Below the pieces are notes generated by a model. That model ran no database searches. It had not been told where the DNA came from and worked only from the letters and a program-made list of their open reading frames with translations. A stretch of 64,000 bases of DNA from assembly GCA_024207135.1 (NCBI GenBank), contig CP042428.1:4491955-4555954 (forward strand), in the 5' to 3' direction. Position numbers and translations under genes: made by a program. Position 1 is the stretch's first letter; each line of letters begins with the position of its first letter. Source of the DNA: Arthrobacter sp. C2. Its GTDB lineage: Bacteria; Actinomycetota; Actinomycetes; Actinomycetales; Micrococcaceae. Shown in pieces: positions 1 through 8,417 of the stretch.

Positions 1-429
1 ATCAGGTTCGCGCGTGCCGGGGATACCGTGATGGTTCATTCCATGGACCGGCTGGCGCGGAACCTGGATGACCTTCGTTCGGTGGTGCAGACCTTGACGG
101 GCAAGGGTGTCCGGGTCGAGTTCATGAAGGAGGGGCTGGTGTTCACGGGGGAGGATTCCCCGATGGCGAATTTGATGCTCTCGGTCATGGGGGCCTTCGC
201 TGAGTTTGAACGCTCCCTGATCAAAGAACGCCAACGCGAGGGCATCGCCTTGGCGAAAACCCGCGGGGTCTACAAGGGACGGAAACGTGCCCTGGGGCCG
301 GAGAAGATTGAAGAGTTGGTTGCCCGGGCGGCTGCCGGGGTTCCCAAGACCCAGCTGGCCAAGGAATACGGGCTGAGCCGGGAAACGGTATATCAATACC
401 TCCGTCGCGCTGAGCTGTCGGTTCAGTAG
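1..429 (+). CDS. Serine recombinase (resolvase/invertase family), 5' truncated by window edge
   Basis: The reading frame is open from base 1, so the N-terminal part with the catalytic serine lies outside the window. What is visible is the second half of a Pin/Tn3-resolvase catalytic domain (VHSMDRLARNLDDLR, then MGAFAEFERSLIKERQREG, the hallmark of the family) and a C-terminal helix-turn-helix near LAKEYGLSRETVYQYL. Such enzymes catalyse site-specific DNA inversion, resolution or integration. No transposase or res site is visible, so its element cannot be named. It suggests that the left part of the window is, or borders, mobile DNA. Confidence 0.93.
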   Translation: MRFARAGDTVMVHSMDRLARNLDDLRSVVQTLTGKGVRVEFMKEGLVFTGEDSPMANLMLSVMGAFAEFERSLIKERQREGIALAKTRGVYKGRKRALGPEKIEELVARAAAGVPKTQLAKEYGLSRETVYQYLRRAELSVQ

Positions 430-633
430 GTCCGGCATTTATCGCAAGGCCTCTGTCGAGCCTATGTGAGCGCATTGCGGCTAAGAGTTGTATCGCAGGT
501 CCTGAATCTTTCGCGTTCGGGGTCCCTTATCCGGCGTTTCCCTATCCAATGGAGCTGCACTACCAGCAATCTGGACCTCGGCCATCAAGGGTGGATAGTG
601 CCAGCCGTGCCCTCCTCAGGGATCCTAATTACC

Positions 634-2319
634 TCAGAAAGACCTACTCAGTGAAACCAAAAGGGATACCAGTGCGAGAATCGCTGAGCTGACCGCTATC
701 CAGACTGCATACCGCTGAATCTTGAACGCATCAATTGAAGCCCCGATCGAGGCTACCGTGGAGAGTATTTCCCGGTAGCTACGGTCGAAAACCACGAGAT
801 CTCGAGCTGCCTTGTTCTGTCGTTTGCGCAGAACCTTATTGACCTGTACGGGCTTAGGAGTTTTACAGCCGGCCTCCTCATCGCTTCTGCGCATCCACGG
901 AGTGTAATCAAGCACGAACAATGCTTCACGGTCCCTCCAGCGACGGCTGTTGTACTGCCTCACATCAAGTTCGATGCTTGAAAAATCCAGGCTGGCTGTC
1001 AGAAAGCGCCGACGAAGCCGTTCTAAGTCCTTTCGCCCAAATTTTCCGTGCTGTGTACGGGCCCCGTCGCGCATGAGGGCGCTCTCTGCTTTGAGCAAAT
1101 CCAAGAACTCGGATAGACCTAGGCGAACAACGAGGTCACCCATCCGGTCATCAACGTAATGTGCAAGAGCACTACTTTGATCTGATATTCCGTAATGTTT
1201 GAAATCTAGATTCTTGGCCATAGTACTGTCGCGGTTGCCCCAAAGCGCCCAGGTACGGCCCCCCTGCAAGGCCGGTGTAAACTCCGGATTCGACCGCTCC
1301 AGCAGCAGGCCCGGAAGTTCGAGGGACGTCTGCCAAGTCATCTTGGATTCGGTTAGTCCCAAGGCTCGCATGCAGTCTTCCGTTTCGCGATCGACGTTCT
1401 CCCCCACAAAAGGATCGAACTGATCAAGCAGCAGGAAATCCATTACGGGTTGCTCTTCTTGCGATTGAGCGAAGGCGCCAGGACAACGCGATTGCAACCA
1501 CGTGCGTGCAAGACCGTGAAGTTTGGCCCGTGCTGCCTGAGTTTGCCGGAAGGCTACCCATCTCTTATCTTCAGCCACCACCAGACGATCGTTGGACCTC
1601 GCAAGAGCTGGTTCATGGGCATCGTGCCAGACTTCGTCTACGATCGCGGAGCCCGACTTGCTGAGAGGGAAGAAGGCGATCACCGCTGTGATCCCCTCGC
1701 CGATTGGCACACCTTTCAATTCAACTGCGCTGAACTCGCGCGGCAGCTTTCCTCGGCCGTCATTTGCGCCACCGTGCCCGTTCCGAGGTTGCGCTATGTC
1801 GGTTATCCGCCACCATGCCCGACCCTGGCCCCGCCGAGAACTAGTAAGTTCCTCCTTGTTGGACTCGCCCATACCTATGTGGGGACGAAAATCCCAATGA
1901 TTGTGCCTAATCGCCTTATCCAGATCATCAATCAAGCTCGGTGGAAAGTAATCAACAACCCAGATGCCAGGAATGGTTACATGTTCATCCTCCGGCAAAT
2001 TCAGGGGCCCATCCAGTTTGCTGCCCCCTCCAGCGCGCATGCGCTGAACCGCATTGAATTGAACAAGGTAGTTGCTCATGTAATAGAAACGACGACGCCA
2101 ACCTGTCGGCAGTCTTCTTCCCAGCCGCGAATACTGAAAGAACTGAAGCACGATATAGACGGGGTCGTACCAACGATGGCCGTGACCAATGTACTTGAAA
2201 ACCGTATTGCTCGGGTTCTCCGCCTGATCAGATCTGCGGATGTCCTCATCAGGTGTAGCGTCACCTGTAGGCCCCGAAACGAAATCAGGAAAAGCCTCTG
2301 GCATATCGCTATCCGACAT
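634..2319 (-). CDS. Unrecognised 561-residue protein with C-terminal membrane anchor
   Basis: I do not recognise this family. The protein has no signal peptide and is mostly soluble: a Trp- and Arg-rich N-terminal half, then a charged helical region (residues about 400-535). It ends in one strongly hydrophobic segment (about residues 537-558, VWIAVSSAILALVSLLVSL) followed by a few basic/polar residues. That topology fits a cytoplasmic protein anchored by its tail. Base composition is visibly lower in GC than the core genes, and it lies next to a serine recombinase, so I infer horizontal acquisition. The start at 2319 has only a weak upstream AGG. Function unknown; a defence or phage-related role is conceivable but unsupported. 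Confidence 0.75.
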   Translation of the reverse strand: MSDSDMPEAFPDFVSGPTGDATPDEDIRRSDQAENPSNTVFKYIGHGHRWYDPVYIVLQFFQYSRLGRRLPTGWRRRFYYMSNYLVQFNAVQRMRAGGGSKLDGPLNLPEDEHVTIPGIWVVDYFPPSLIDDLDKAIRHNHWDFRPHIGMGESNKEELTSSRRGQGRAWWRITDIAQPRNGHGGANDGRGKLPREFSAVELKGVPIGEGITAVIAFFPLSKSGSAIVDEVWHDAHEPALARSNDRLVVAEDKRWVAFRQTQAARAKLHGLARTWLQSRCPGAFAQSQEEQPVMDFLLLDQFDPFVGENVDRETEDCMRALGLTESKMTWQTSLELPGLLLERSNPEFTPALQGGRTWALWGNRDSTMAKNLDFKHYGISDQSSALAHYVDDRMGDLVVRLGLSEFLDLLKAESALMRDGARTQHGKFGRKDLERLRRRFLTASLDFSSIELDVRQYNSRRWRDREALFVLDYTPWMRRSDEEAGCKTPKPVQVNKVLRKRQNKAARDLVVFDRSYREILSTVASIGASIDAFKIQRYAVWIAVSSAILALVSLLVSLSRSF

Positions 2320-3045
2320 CTCTACCTGCCTCTCGAAATGATGAGTCCTTTATCAAGATCCTCCTATATCTAGCAATCAGCAGCATCATGCATAGTCATC
2401 CAACTAGATTCAGAGTCACCGTTGCCGAAGCCCTACGTGATCTGGTGGAGTTGCTTTGTCACCGTGGTGCCGCACCAGCCTGAGGCAACGCTGAGCCAAG
2501 AGGGAGTCTTTGACTCGGAGCGCTTTATGGATCTTTAGTAGTGGCGGTTGGTTCAGATATTTTCAAGGTGTGGGAGGACAATGGCAACGAACGGGCCGGG
2601 ATCGATGACTTGGAAGCCGATTAGGCGATCAGTGCCAAGTCATCAGTGTGGGCGTTAGAAGTACCTTCACCGGGCATTATTGCGGGCAGGGTATCCAGGG
2701 TTCCGGGCGAGCCGCATTTCCAGCTTTTGAATTCTAGATTCTTGGTTGTGGATTGTCGCGGTGGGGGATCGGCCTACGGGCCATCCTCATGGGGACGAGA
2801 CTGCACCTTCAGACAAGCGGGTCCTTGAAGCATAAGAAGGTGCCCTCAGTTATTTCGCCCGGCTCTTGTGTCTTGGAAGCCTTCACTTTTTCAAGACAAC
2901 CCTCATCCACGGGGCTTGAGAGGAAAACCTTTCCATGATGGCCAGAAAGCGACGGCAAAAGTGGCGGTCTGCGCTGAGGGCGCCATAGGCCCTGCACGGA
3001 AAAGGCGGCGACAGGGTGGCCCGGTGAGCTGTTCGCTGTGGGCTG
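2320..3045. other. Gene-free stretch
   Basis: About 725 bp without a convincing gene; the short open frames lack ribosome sites and coding-like composition. The only structure seen is the inverted repeat at 2604-2644. A purine-rich GGAGG lies just upstream of the 2319 start, in the first part of this region. Confidence 0.5.
2604..2644. repeat. 10-bp inverted repeat with 21-bp loop
   Basis: GATGACTTGG at 2604-2613 is the exact reverse complement of CCAAGTCATC at 2635-2644. There is no following T-run, so it is not a standard terminator. It could be a recombinase or regulator site in the gene-free region. Confidence 0.5.
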
Positions 3046-3801
3046 CTAGCCTCCCGCCCTGCTGATGGCGAAGGCTGTAAGGAATCCCAGGGCGGCGATA
3101 AGCCCCGTGAGGACGTGGTGTTCCTCAAAGGCCTCGGGAATCATGGTGTCGGCGATCATGGCCAGGATACCCCCGGCGGCGACCGCGGTGATGAAAGCCA
3201 CCAGTTCGGCCGGGGCGTTCTGCATGCTGAGATAGCCGATGAGGGAAGCGATCCCGGAGATCAGAGCAATGCCTCCCCAGACGCCGAAGACATAGCCGGC
3301 ACCGCGGCCGGACTTCTTCATCCCCGCCGTGCTGGACAGGCCTTCCGGGACGTTGGAAATGAAGACCGCCGCGAGCACCGCCGTGCTCACCGTCCCTCCC
3401 GATACCAGTCCGAGTCCCAGGACCACGGATTCCGGGATGCCATCGAGCAGTGCGCCGACGGCGATGGCGGTCCCGCTGCCCGGCTGTCCGTCTTCGGAGG
3501 GTTGCTTTTCGCCCGAGCGTTTGCGGTGCTTGGCACCGCGACGGGCGAGCAGGGCGTTGGCGCCGACATAGGCCAATGCGCCGGCCAGGAACCCCGCCAT
3601 CGTCGGCCACAGGCCGCCGCCTTGCTCCGCCTCGTCCACCAGGTCAAAGGCCAGGGCGGAGATCAACACGCCGGCCCCGAAGGACATGATGGAGGAGACG
3701 ACCTTGGAAGACATCGTCCACTTCCACGACACGGCCGCGCCCAGGACGAGGGCAGCACCCGCCACCGTTCCCCATAGCAGGGCCTGCACCCAGAGCGGCA
3801 T
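3046..3801 (-). CDS. ZIP-family divalent metal transporter
   Basis: A 251-residue polytopic membrane protein of the ZIP (ZupT-like) family, which imports zinc or other divalent cations. Diagnostic segments are GALLDGIPESVVLGLGL (about residues 117-133), FISNVPEGLSS (about 147-157) and a late helix with MIADTMIPEAFEEHH, which carry the metal-coordinating His/Glu/Asp residues. A charged, basic loop (RRGAKHRKR) occupies the usual variable position between helices 3 and 4. Seven to eight helices are visible. The start is supported by AAGGAG about 8 nt upstream. It stands alone; I saw no Zur-type palindrome in the 195 bp upstream. Confidence 0.9.
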   Translation of the reverse strand: MPLWVQALLWGTVAGAALVLGAAVSWKWTMSSKVVSSIMSFGAGVLISALAFDLVDEAEQGGGLWPTMAGFLAGALAYVGANALLARRGAKHRKRSGEKQPSEDGQPGSGTAIAVGALLDGIPESVVLGLGLVSGGTVSTAVLAAVFISNVPEGLSSTAGMKKSGRGAGYVFGVWGGIALISGIASLIGYLSMQNAPAELVAFITAVAAGGILAMIADTMIPEAFEEHHVLTGLIAALGFLTAFAISRAGG

Positions 3802-3996
3802 TGCGCTTCTCCTTATTGGTTGGTTCCGTGAAACTCTTCGGTTCCGAACAGACGCGGGTCGGCATTGCCGGACCTACGTCCACCGTACGTCCGACCCGGG
3901 AAGGCGCGCCACGAATGCTGCCAGCCGCCTTTGAGGTGGTTTCACGGCCCCGGTCAATGATAAGCCAGTGAAAGACCCGAACGGCTGCGTCCCTGG

Positions 3997-4221
3997 CTAG
4001 GTCACCGCGGTGCGTGCTGCCGGTGCCGTAGCGCGGCGTTCGGCCACCACGTACTCCTTCACGGCCTGTGCGGGGATTCGGATGGATCGACCGAAACTCA
4101 CGGCCGCGAGTTTCTGCGCGTGCACCAGACGGTAGACGGTCATCTTTGACACGCGCATCGCCAGGGCCACCTCGGCCACGGTGAGGTAATGGGCGTCCTC
4201 GAAACTTGCCAGGTCAACCAT
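3997..4221 (-). CDS. Small helix-turn-helix protein, excisionase/BldC-like
   Basis: A 74-residue winged-helix protein of the excisionase (MerR-type, HTH_17) class. The HTH is YLTVAEVALAMRVSKMTVYRLV, followed by the wing LAAVSFGRSIRIPAQAVKEYV. I chose the ATG at 4221 because GGGGA lies just upstream; a TTG twelve bases earlier is possible. In phages and islands such proteins are excisionases, but chromosomal actinobacterial relatives are small DNA-binding regulators. No integrase is adjacent, so the regulator reading is preferred. Confidence 0.8.
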   Translation of the reverse strand: MVDLASFEDAHYLTVAEVALAMRVSKMTVYRLVHAQKLAAVSFGRSIRIPAQAVKEYVVAERRATAPAARTAVT

Positions 4222-4572
4222 TGCGTTCCCCAATCACTGTGTCGGCCGTCCCCCAAGGACGGTTGATGCCACGTGCACCTTCAACCACTGATGCAACGGT
4301 GATTCCCATCGTAGACACCAGACCCCCGAGCCACCAGAGGTGCATTTCCGATGGTGGTCCACGGCTTGCCCGTGTGGTCCAAGGATGCACTCAGCTCGGG
4401 CGGCAGGCACGCCGAAGCGGTTCGGGAAGTGCAGGGTCGTTTGCCCAGGTAACAGTTGGCAGAACCATCGACATGGCACGAAGGTGGCTTTAGGATCGGA
4501 TGACGGCGGGCGCTGGGGCTCTTTCCGAAAAACGAATATCAACTTCATTTCACCGCACCCAGGAGCCGCCCC
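4222..4572. other. Divergent intergenic region
   Basis: About 350 bp between the HTH gene and the divergent small gene at 4573. I see the ribosome sites of the two flanking genes and nothing else that is convincing. Confidence 0.4.
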
Positions 4573-4866
4573 GTGCATGTCATCAACTTCCAGGCACCGG
4601 TCCCCGCGCAGGCACCCACCACTTCCATCGTGTACGCGATCTTGGAAAAGGCCGTCCGATCACGGGACGCTGCACGATTCGAAGGGTCTTTGAGTCCGGC
4701 CGGCCGCCGCCACCGTGCGCGTGCCGAAGCGTACCTGGACGCAGCGACCATGGCTGCGGGAAAGCCGCATGCCGTGTCCGAACTTTGCCGGATGATGTTC
4801 TTCGGTTGTTCGGGTGCCGGTGCCTTGGCCTCCGCCTTGGACGAGTTCGACCGCTTCGCCAACTAG
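4573..4866 (+). CDS. Small hypothetical protein
   Basis: A 97-residue protein that I do not recognise. It starts at GTG with an AGGAG seven bases upstream, which supports translation. It is probably cytoplasmic and helical, with a small central Arg-rich segment (RRHRARAEAY) and a C-terminal stretch containing MFFGCSGAGALASALDEF. It lies ahead of the convergent stress-protein group. No function proposed. Confidence 0.55.
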   Translation: MHVINFQAPVPAQAPTTSIVYAILEKAVRSRDAARFEGSLSPAGRRHRARAEAYLDAATMAAGKPHAVSELCRMMFFGCSGAGALASALDEFDRFAN

Positions 4867-5095
4867 TCTGGACCAAATCCCACCGCCGCGTCGTCTCCCC
4901 AAAGCCGTGCGGAGGCTTCTCTTGAGACCCTTGTTGGTCCCAGGACGAAACCCGACGTCGCGCCTTGGGACATCGGCACCCGGAACTGGGCTTCCTTGGC
5001 AATCCGTTCCATCTTCGAATGCATGCACAACACCTCACCATGAACGGGGTGGTGCGACGACTGCCTGAATTCGCCGGACGTTGGCTGTGGCGAGC

Positions 5096-5467
5096 TTAAG
5101 GTCCGGTGGCGCCCGAGAGGAAGGATTCGGCATGCTTGACGGCCTTGGTGAACGCGTCGTTGCGCAAGGTGATGTCCTGCAGGTGGTGGGACTCGACGTA
5201 TCCGTTGAGGCCCGGGCGCAGCAGCCAGATGTCCCCGGCTGGCGGCAAGTAAAACAAGGCGAAGGCTCGGTGGGCATCGTCCTGTGCCCAGATGGGGACC
5301 ACAGCCAGCGCGGCCCCGGTATCGATGTTGATCCACTGGGCCCGCGGCATGGGTTGGTCCAAGACTTCCGGGTCCAGAAACGGGGCGCTGCCCTTGCCCC
5401 AGCGTTCCTCGAAGCGTTCGTGGAACGCAGGTAGTAGCGGCGAATCGTACCGTCGCCATGCACTCAT
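5096..5467 (-). CDS. Hypothetical protein coupled to the J-domain gene
   Basis: A 123-residue soluble protein of unknown function. Its ATG follows the TAA stop of the J-domain gene with no base between them, so translation is probably coupled. The sequence is rich in aromatic residues (for example FALFYLPPAGDIWLLRPGLNGY), has no signal or membrane segment and ends in LSGATGP. From its position last in the hsp20/J-domain group I infer a role related to heat or protein stress. Confidence 0.7.
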   Translation of the reverse strand: MSAWRRYDSPLLPAFHERFEERWGKGSAPFLDPEVLDQPMPRAQWINIDTGAALAVVPIWAQDDAHRAFALFYLPPAGDIWLLRPGLNGYVESHHLQDITLRNDAFTKAVKHAESFLSGATGP

Positions 5468-5851
5468 TTAGATGCGCCTCCCTGTCTGGGTCGGGGGATC
5501 CCACCGAAGCGTGGAAACCCTCAAGGAATCTCGGCCACCCGGCCTCAGCCCGGGTGCGGAGACCGAAAGAAACGGGGCACCGAAGGGCTCCGGGATCGGG
5601 GGAGGAACTGGGTGCCAGTGGCGTTCTCGGTCGTAGCGGGCCCGCCGGGCTGGATCGGCCAGCACCGCATGGGCCTCCATGGCCTGTCGCAGCCGCTCGC
5701 CATGTTGCCTCGCTTCCTCCAGCGATGCCGTTGGTTGGAGGGTGTCGGGGTGGTGGCGGCGCAACATGGTCCGGTAGGCGCGGGCAATGTCCGCGGGGGA
5801 GGCTTGGGGTTCCAAGCCCAGCATCGAGTAGAAATCAGGAACACCGATCAC
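5468..5851 (-). CDS. Short J-domain (DnaJ-like) protein
   Basis: A 127-residue protein whose first 70 residues are a J domain: DFYSMLGLEPQASPADIARAY, then the essential HPD tripeptide in RRHHPDTL, and the terminal helix ADPARRARYDRER. The remaining 55 residues are Pro/Gly-rich without zinc-finger or client-binding domains, so this is a class III J protein that would stimulate the ATPase of a DnaK partner for a particular client. It starts at GTG 5851. It lies downstream of hsp20 on the same strand and abuts the next gene (TAAATG), suggesting one stress operon interrupted by the hairpin at 5932-5967. Confidence 0.88.
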   Translation of the reverse strand: MIGVPDFYSMLGLEPQASPADIARAYRTMLRRHHPDTLQPTASLEEARQHGERLRQAMEAHAVLADPARRARYDRERHWHPVPPPIPEPFGAPFLSVSAPGLRPGGRDSLRVSTLRWDPPTQTGRRI

Positions 5852-5931
5852 AACCGAACACCGTACTTCCTTTGCCGGCTCGTCAGGCTTCGGCCAAGCC
5901 GGGCAACGCCCTGGGTGGCCCTTGGTGAACT

Positions 5932-5967
5932 CCGTTGGTCCCGGGCTCCACGGCCCGGGACCAACGG
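5932..5967. repeat. Perfect 15-bp hairpin between hsp20 and the J-domain gene
   Basis: Arms at 5932-5946 and 5953-5967 are perfectly complementary with a 6-nt loop, about 80% GC. There is no T-run on either side. On the hsp20 transcript it could attenuate read-through or stabilise the upstream mRNA 3' end. Confidence 0.75.
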
Positions 5968-6122
5968 CGCCGAAAACGTTTCCGTGGGGCCGCCCTTGCT
6001 TGCGCCATCGGGCGCAGTGGCGGGCCGTAACGGCTCACGCCCATTTCCCAATAGGTTGGCGGCCGCCGGACAGTTCCGGCGTTGCGGGAGCTGTCAAAGG
6101 CCAACTCCCGCTGTCCGGTCGT

Positions 6123-6545
6123 CTAGGTGTTCAGCGCGTGACGATCGGAGTTTGTGGACGTGATTTCAATCTTGCGCGGCTTGGCCTTCTCGGCCACCGG
6201 GATGTGCAGGCGAAGCACCCCGGCGTCGTAGCCGGCCTCGATGTGTTCGGTGTCGAGATTTTCGCCCAAGACAAGCTGGCGGCTGAATACGCCGCGGGGC
6301 CGCTCGGAGGCCAGCATGTCCAAGTCCTTGTCCAGGGCCGGGCGTTCGGCTTTGATGGTCACGACGTTGCGTTCGACATCCAGATCGATCGTCTCAGGGT
6401 CTACGCCGGGCAAATCGAATTCCACCTCGAACCTATCACCGTCGCGCCAGGCATCCATGGCCATGGCCGCCGGCCGGGTTGGGGTCCCGAAAACCTGCTC
6501 GGCAAGCCGGTCGAGATCGCGGAACGGGTCTGTACGCATCAACAT
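6123..6545 (-). CDS. Small heat shock protein, Hsp20/alpha-crystallin family
   Basis: A 140-residue ATP-independent holdase that binds unfolding proteins. The N-terminal segment [18 protein letters not shown] is typical of actinobacterial Hsp20. The alpha-crystallin domain runs from about residue 30 to 125 and contains [20 protein letters not shown], an [12 protein letters not shown] strand and the conserved [16 protein letters not shown]. An IxI-like tail follows (IEITSTN). AAGGAG lies 10 nt before the start, and a well-spaced promoter is present upstream. No canonical HspR (HAIR) repeat was seen, so its control may differ from the usual HspR circuit. Confidence 0.95.
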   Translation of the reverse strand: MLMRTDPFRDLDRLAEQVFGTPTRPAAMAMDAWRDGDRFEVEFDLPGVDPETIDLDVERNVVTIKAERPALDKDLDMLASERPRGVFSRQLVLGENLDTEHIEAGYDAGVLRLHIPVAEKAKPRKIEITSTNSDRHALNT

Positions 6546-6631
6546 GGCTATCGCACTCCTTCACAGTGTTATTTGGAGCCATCTCTGGTTGTTGCCCTCC
6601 CCTCGATGTCTGTATCGATGGAGGTAGATTT

Positions 6632-6660
6632 TTTATAACACAGACAAGTAGATGGGGCAA
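6632..6660 (-). promoter_or_regulatory. Probable hsp20 promoter
   Basis: On the minus strand TTGCCC (6655-6660) and TATAAA (6632-6637) are separated by exactly 17 bp, which fits a vegetative sigma-factor promoter. It is followed by an imperfect repeat around ATCGAT (about 6602-6622) that could bind a repressor. Confidence 0.6.
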
Positions 6661-6695
6661 GAATCATTTAATGAGAACTTTTGGAGGGACGTGTC

Positions 6696-6896
6696 ATGGC
6701 GGCCCGGGTAACGCCCCGGGATGTTTCTTCGATTTTGGTGGCAGCTGACGCGGTGGGGATGAGCCGACAAGACGCCTGGATGCGTGAACACAAGGAGTTG
6801 CTGGAACCGGGGCGCATCGAGGGCGGCACCCCGTTCCACCGCGATGAGGATGCGGCGATGTTGCGGCGGATTGCAGAACGCCTTGCAAGGCAGTGA
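6696..6896 (+). CDS. Small hypothetical protein, divergent from hsp20
   Basis: A 66-residue basic protein that I do not recognise. The ATG at 6696 is preceded by GGAGGG at a spacing of seven bases. It starts MAARVTPRDVSSILVAADAVG and ends in a charged amphipathic helix (MLRRIAERLARQ). It shares its promoter region with hsp20, so it may be co-regulated by stress. Confidence 0.6.
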   Translation: MAARVTPRDVSSILVAADAVGMSRQDAWMREHKELLEPGRIEGGTPFHRDEDAAMLRRIAERLARQ

Positions 6897-7075
6897 ATGT
6901 TGCGGGCATCGGACTGGTCCTGGATTTGGAGACGGAGAACGAATCCCTGCGGGGGGGTGCTCTCCCACCACCGTGCCGAATGCCCCAAGCCCCGCGCCGC
7001 CTTGAGTATGGGCCCTGCCGGTTCTATGTTGGTATCCCATCAAGCGTTGGAATAGCGCCACGTAGGAGGACGACC

Positions 7076-7303
7076 ATGGGTGATGTTTTCGATCCGCTGG
7101 ACCCAGTGGATGCCGAGGCCCTTGCCGAAGAGGCGACCAGTCCGGATGATGTAAGGGCGGTGGATGGGCCCGAGACCGAAACGTGGCAGGACGGCGAGCG
7201 GCTCGTGCTGCTGGAGGATCGGCGGGAAGGCGACACGGAGCAGGAACTGGATCCGGGAGAGAACTCGGCCCCTGGGGACGAAGAGGAGCCGGCACTCCGT
7301 TAA
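7076..7303 (+). CDS. Small, highly acidic hypothetical protein
   Basis: A 75-residue, very acidic protein (roughly one third Asp/Glu), likely disordered and hydrophilic. The start ATG at 7076 has AGGAGG upstream, a strong ribosome site. It begins MGDVFDPLDPVDAEALAEEA and ends DEEEPALR. Similar acidic small proteins in actinobacteria are often stress-induced. That link is only by context: it follows the hsp20-divergent gene on the same strand. Confidence 0.6.
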   Translation: MGDVFDPLDPVDAEALAEEATSPDDVRAVDGPETETWQDGERLVLLEDRREGDTEQELDPGENSAPGDEEEPALR

Positions 7304-7478
7304 GGACGTAAGCCTGACTCCGCCGGCGATTCCCCGCTGCCGGCTCGATAGCCGCAAGACGCGTGGGCACCATCATCCTTTCCTCCCGGGAGTGTTCCGT
7401 GTCCGGGGCCTCTTCGCATCTTTCGGACAGTGGGACGCCATGAACTGGTGGGGTTTGCTGGAATGAGGACGCACCTCA

Positions 7479-7741
7479 ATGCCATCGGCGCGACGCAGGA
7501 TCAGCCACGAATTCAAGGATGAACTGTGCCGCGAAGTCAACGAATCGTCCAGACCCATCAATTCCGTTTCGACCGAATGCGGCGCGGGTTCAGAGAAGCT
7601 GCGCAACTGATCTGAAAAAAACACAAGGAAGCCCATGGGGGTACGGAGTCGGATTCGAAAACCAACGTCTCGGCGCCTGCCCGGCTCAGGGGGCTTGACC
7701 GCGAGAACCCGGAGTTGTCCGAGGGCTCCTCAGCATCCTAG
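7479..7741 (+). pseudogene. Decayed IS3-family transposase OrfA
   Basis: From ATG 7479 the frame reads RRRISHEFKDELCREV, then LRN at the point where OrfA proteins have LRNW; the Trp codon is now TGA (7608-7610). After a shift of frame, 7649-7741 encodes SAPARLRGLDRENPEL, matching the ARLKELERENREL coiled coil of these transposases. The two segments therefore form one OrfA inactivated by a stop and a frameshift. The rest of the element, including OrfB, is not recognisable. Confidence 0.75.
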
Positions 7742-8417
7742 TCCCGGTGACTCTCACCCGGAAGAAGAAACCAGGCGATACGGAGGCATCCTCCTCGTTG
7801 GAGGCAGAAGCTCGAACCCCGAAACGTTCAGCGAGTGGATTCCCGTGACCTTTCCCGCGCTGCTCCGAAAACCCACCGCTTCCTCCGGTTGCTTGGACAA
7901 CGTCCGCCGTATGCAGCGGAGGTGGCTCGTCGCGGCGAAATCCGGGCAACCAGGAAGTGGAGCAGCGTGGGTGCCAAACAGCGCATGTGGATTGGGTGCG
8001 AGGTCGTACCCCGTGCGCCGAACAAGCGGTAACCACGCAGGACTCGGCACCGTGGGGCTCCGTGCGGGTCCACTTCCTTGAGGCCCAAACTGTCATTGCA
8101 TACGATGCCGGGGCGAACCCGGCGCGGGGCGACGGATGCGGGGAATCGTCCAGTGCCGGTCCTCACTGCGCCGATTCAGTTAACCCGGTAGGCTGGTGTA
8201 CGTATGGTTTGCAATTTCGCATGACCAGCACAGAAACAAGACGAAATATCCGCGCACCTCGCGCACTTGACCCACCGGAAGACAGTCGCGGTCCTCGGTA
8301 GTGGCTTTCGCTCTCCTAATTAGAGAAGAGCGCGAGTCTCGATCGAAGACCAGGTTGCACCGCATGTGTGGCTTGTTCGCAGTGTGCTGCGGATATTGAT
8401 CGAAAGGACACGCCCCA
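7742..8417. other. Gene-free leader region of pnp
   Basis: About 675 bp with no convincing gene. In most actinobacteria rpsO (ribosomal protein S15) lies directly before pnp; it is not here, and the IS3 remnant lies upstream instead. The 3' part holds the hairpin at 8309-8332, and GAAAGGA about 10 nt before the pnp start. Confidence 0.6.
8309..8332 (+). promoter_or_regulatory. Hairpin in the pnp leader
   Basis: CGCTCT (8309-8314) pairs with AGAGCG (8327-8332), with further pairing inside. A stem in the pnp leader is reminiscent of the RNase III-cleaved, self-regulatory pnp leaders known from other bacteria; the function here is inferred. Confidence 0.4.

Noticed and set aside
1450..2373. 307-codon plus-strand frame opposite the unknown 561-residue gene
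   Set aside because: The minus-strand frame is longer, has protein-like composition and a proper membrane tail; the plus frame has none.
1202..2741. Shared TCTAGATTCTTGG sequence near 1205 and 2730
   Set aside because: A short match, one copy inside a coding region; probably chance.
3802..3996. Zur or other metal-regulator palindrome before the ZIP transporter
   Set aside because: No convincing inverted repeat of the known metal-regulator types could be found.
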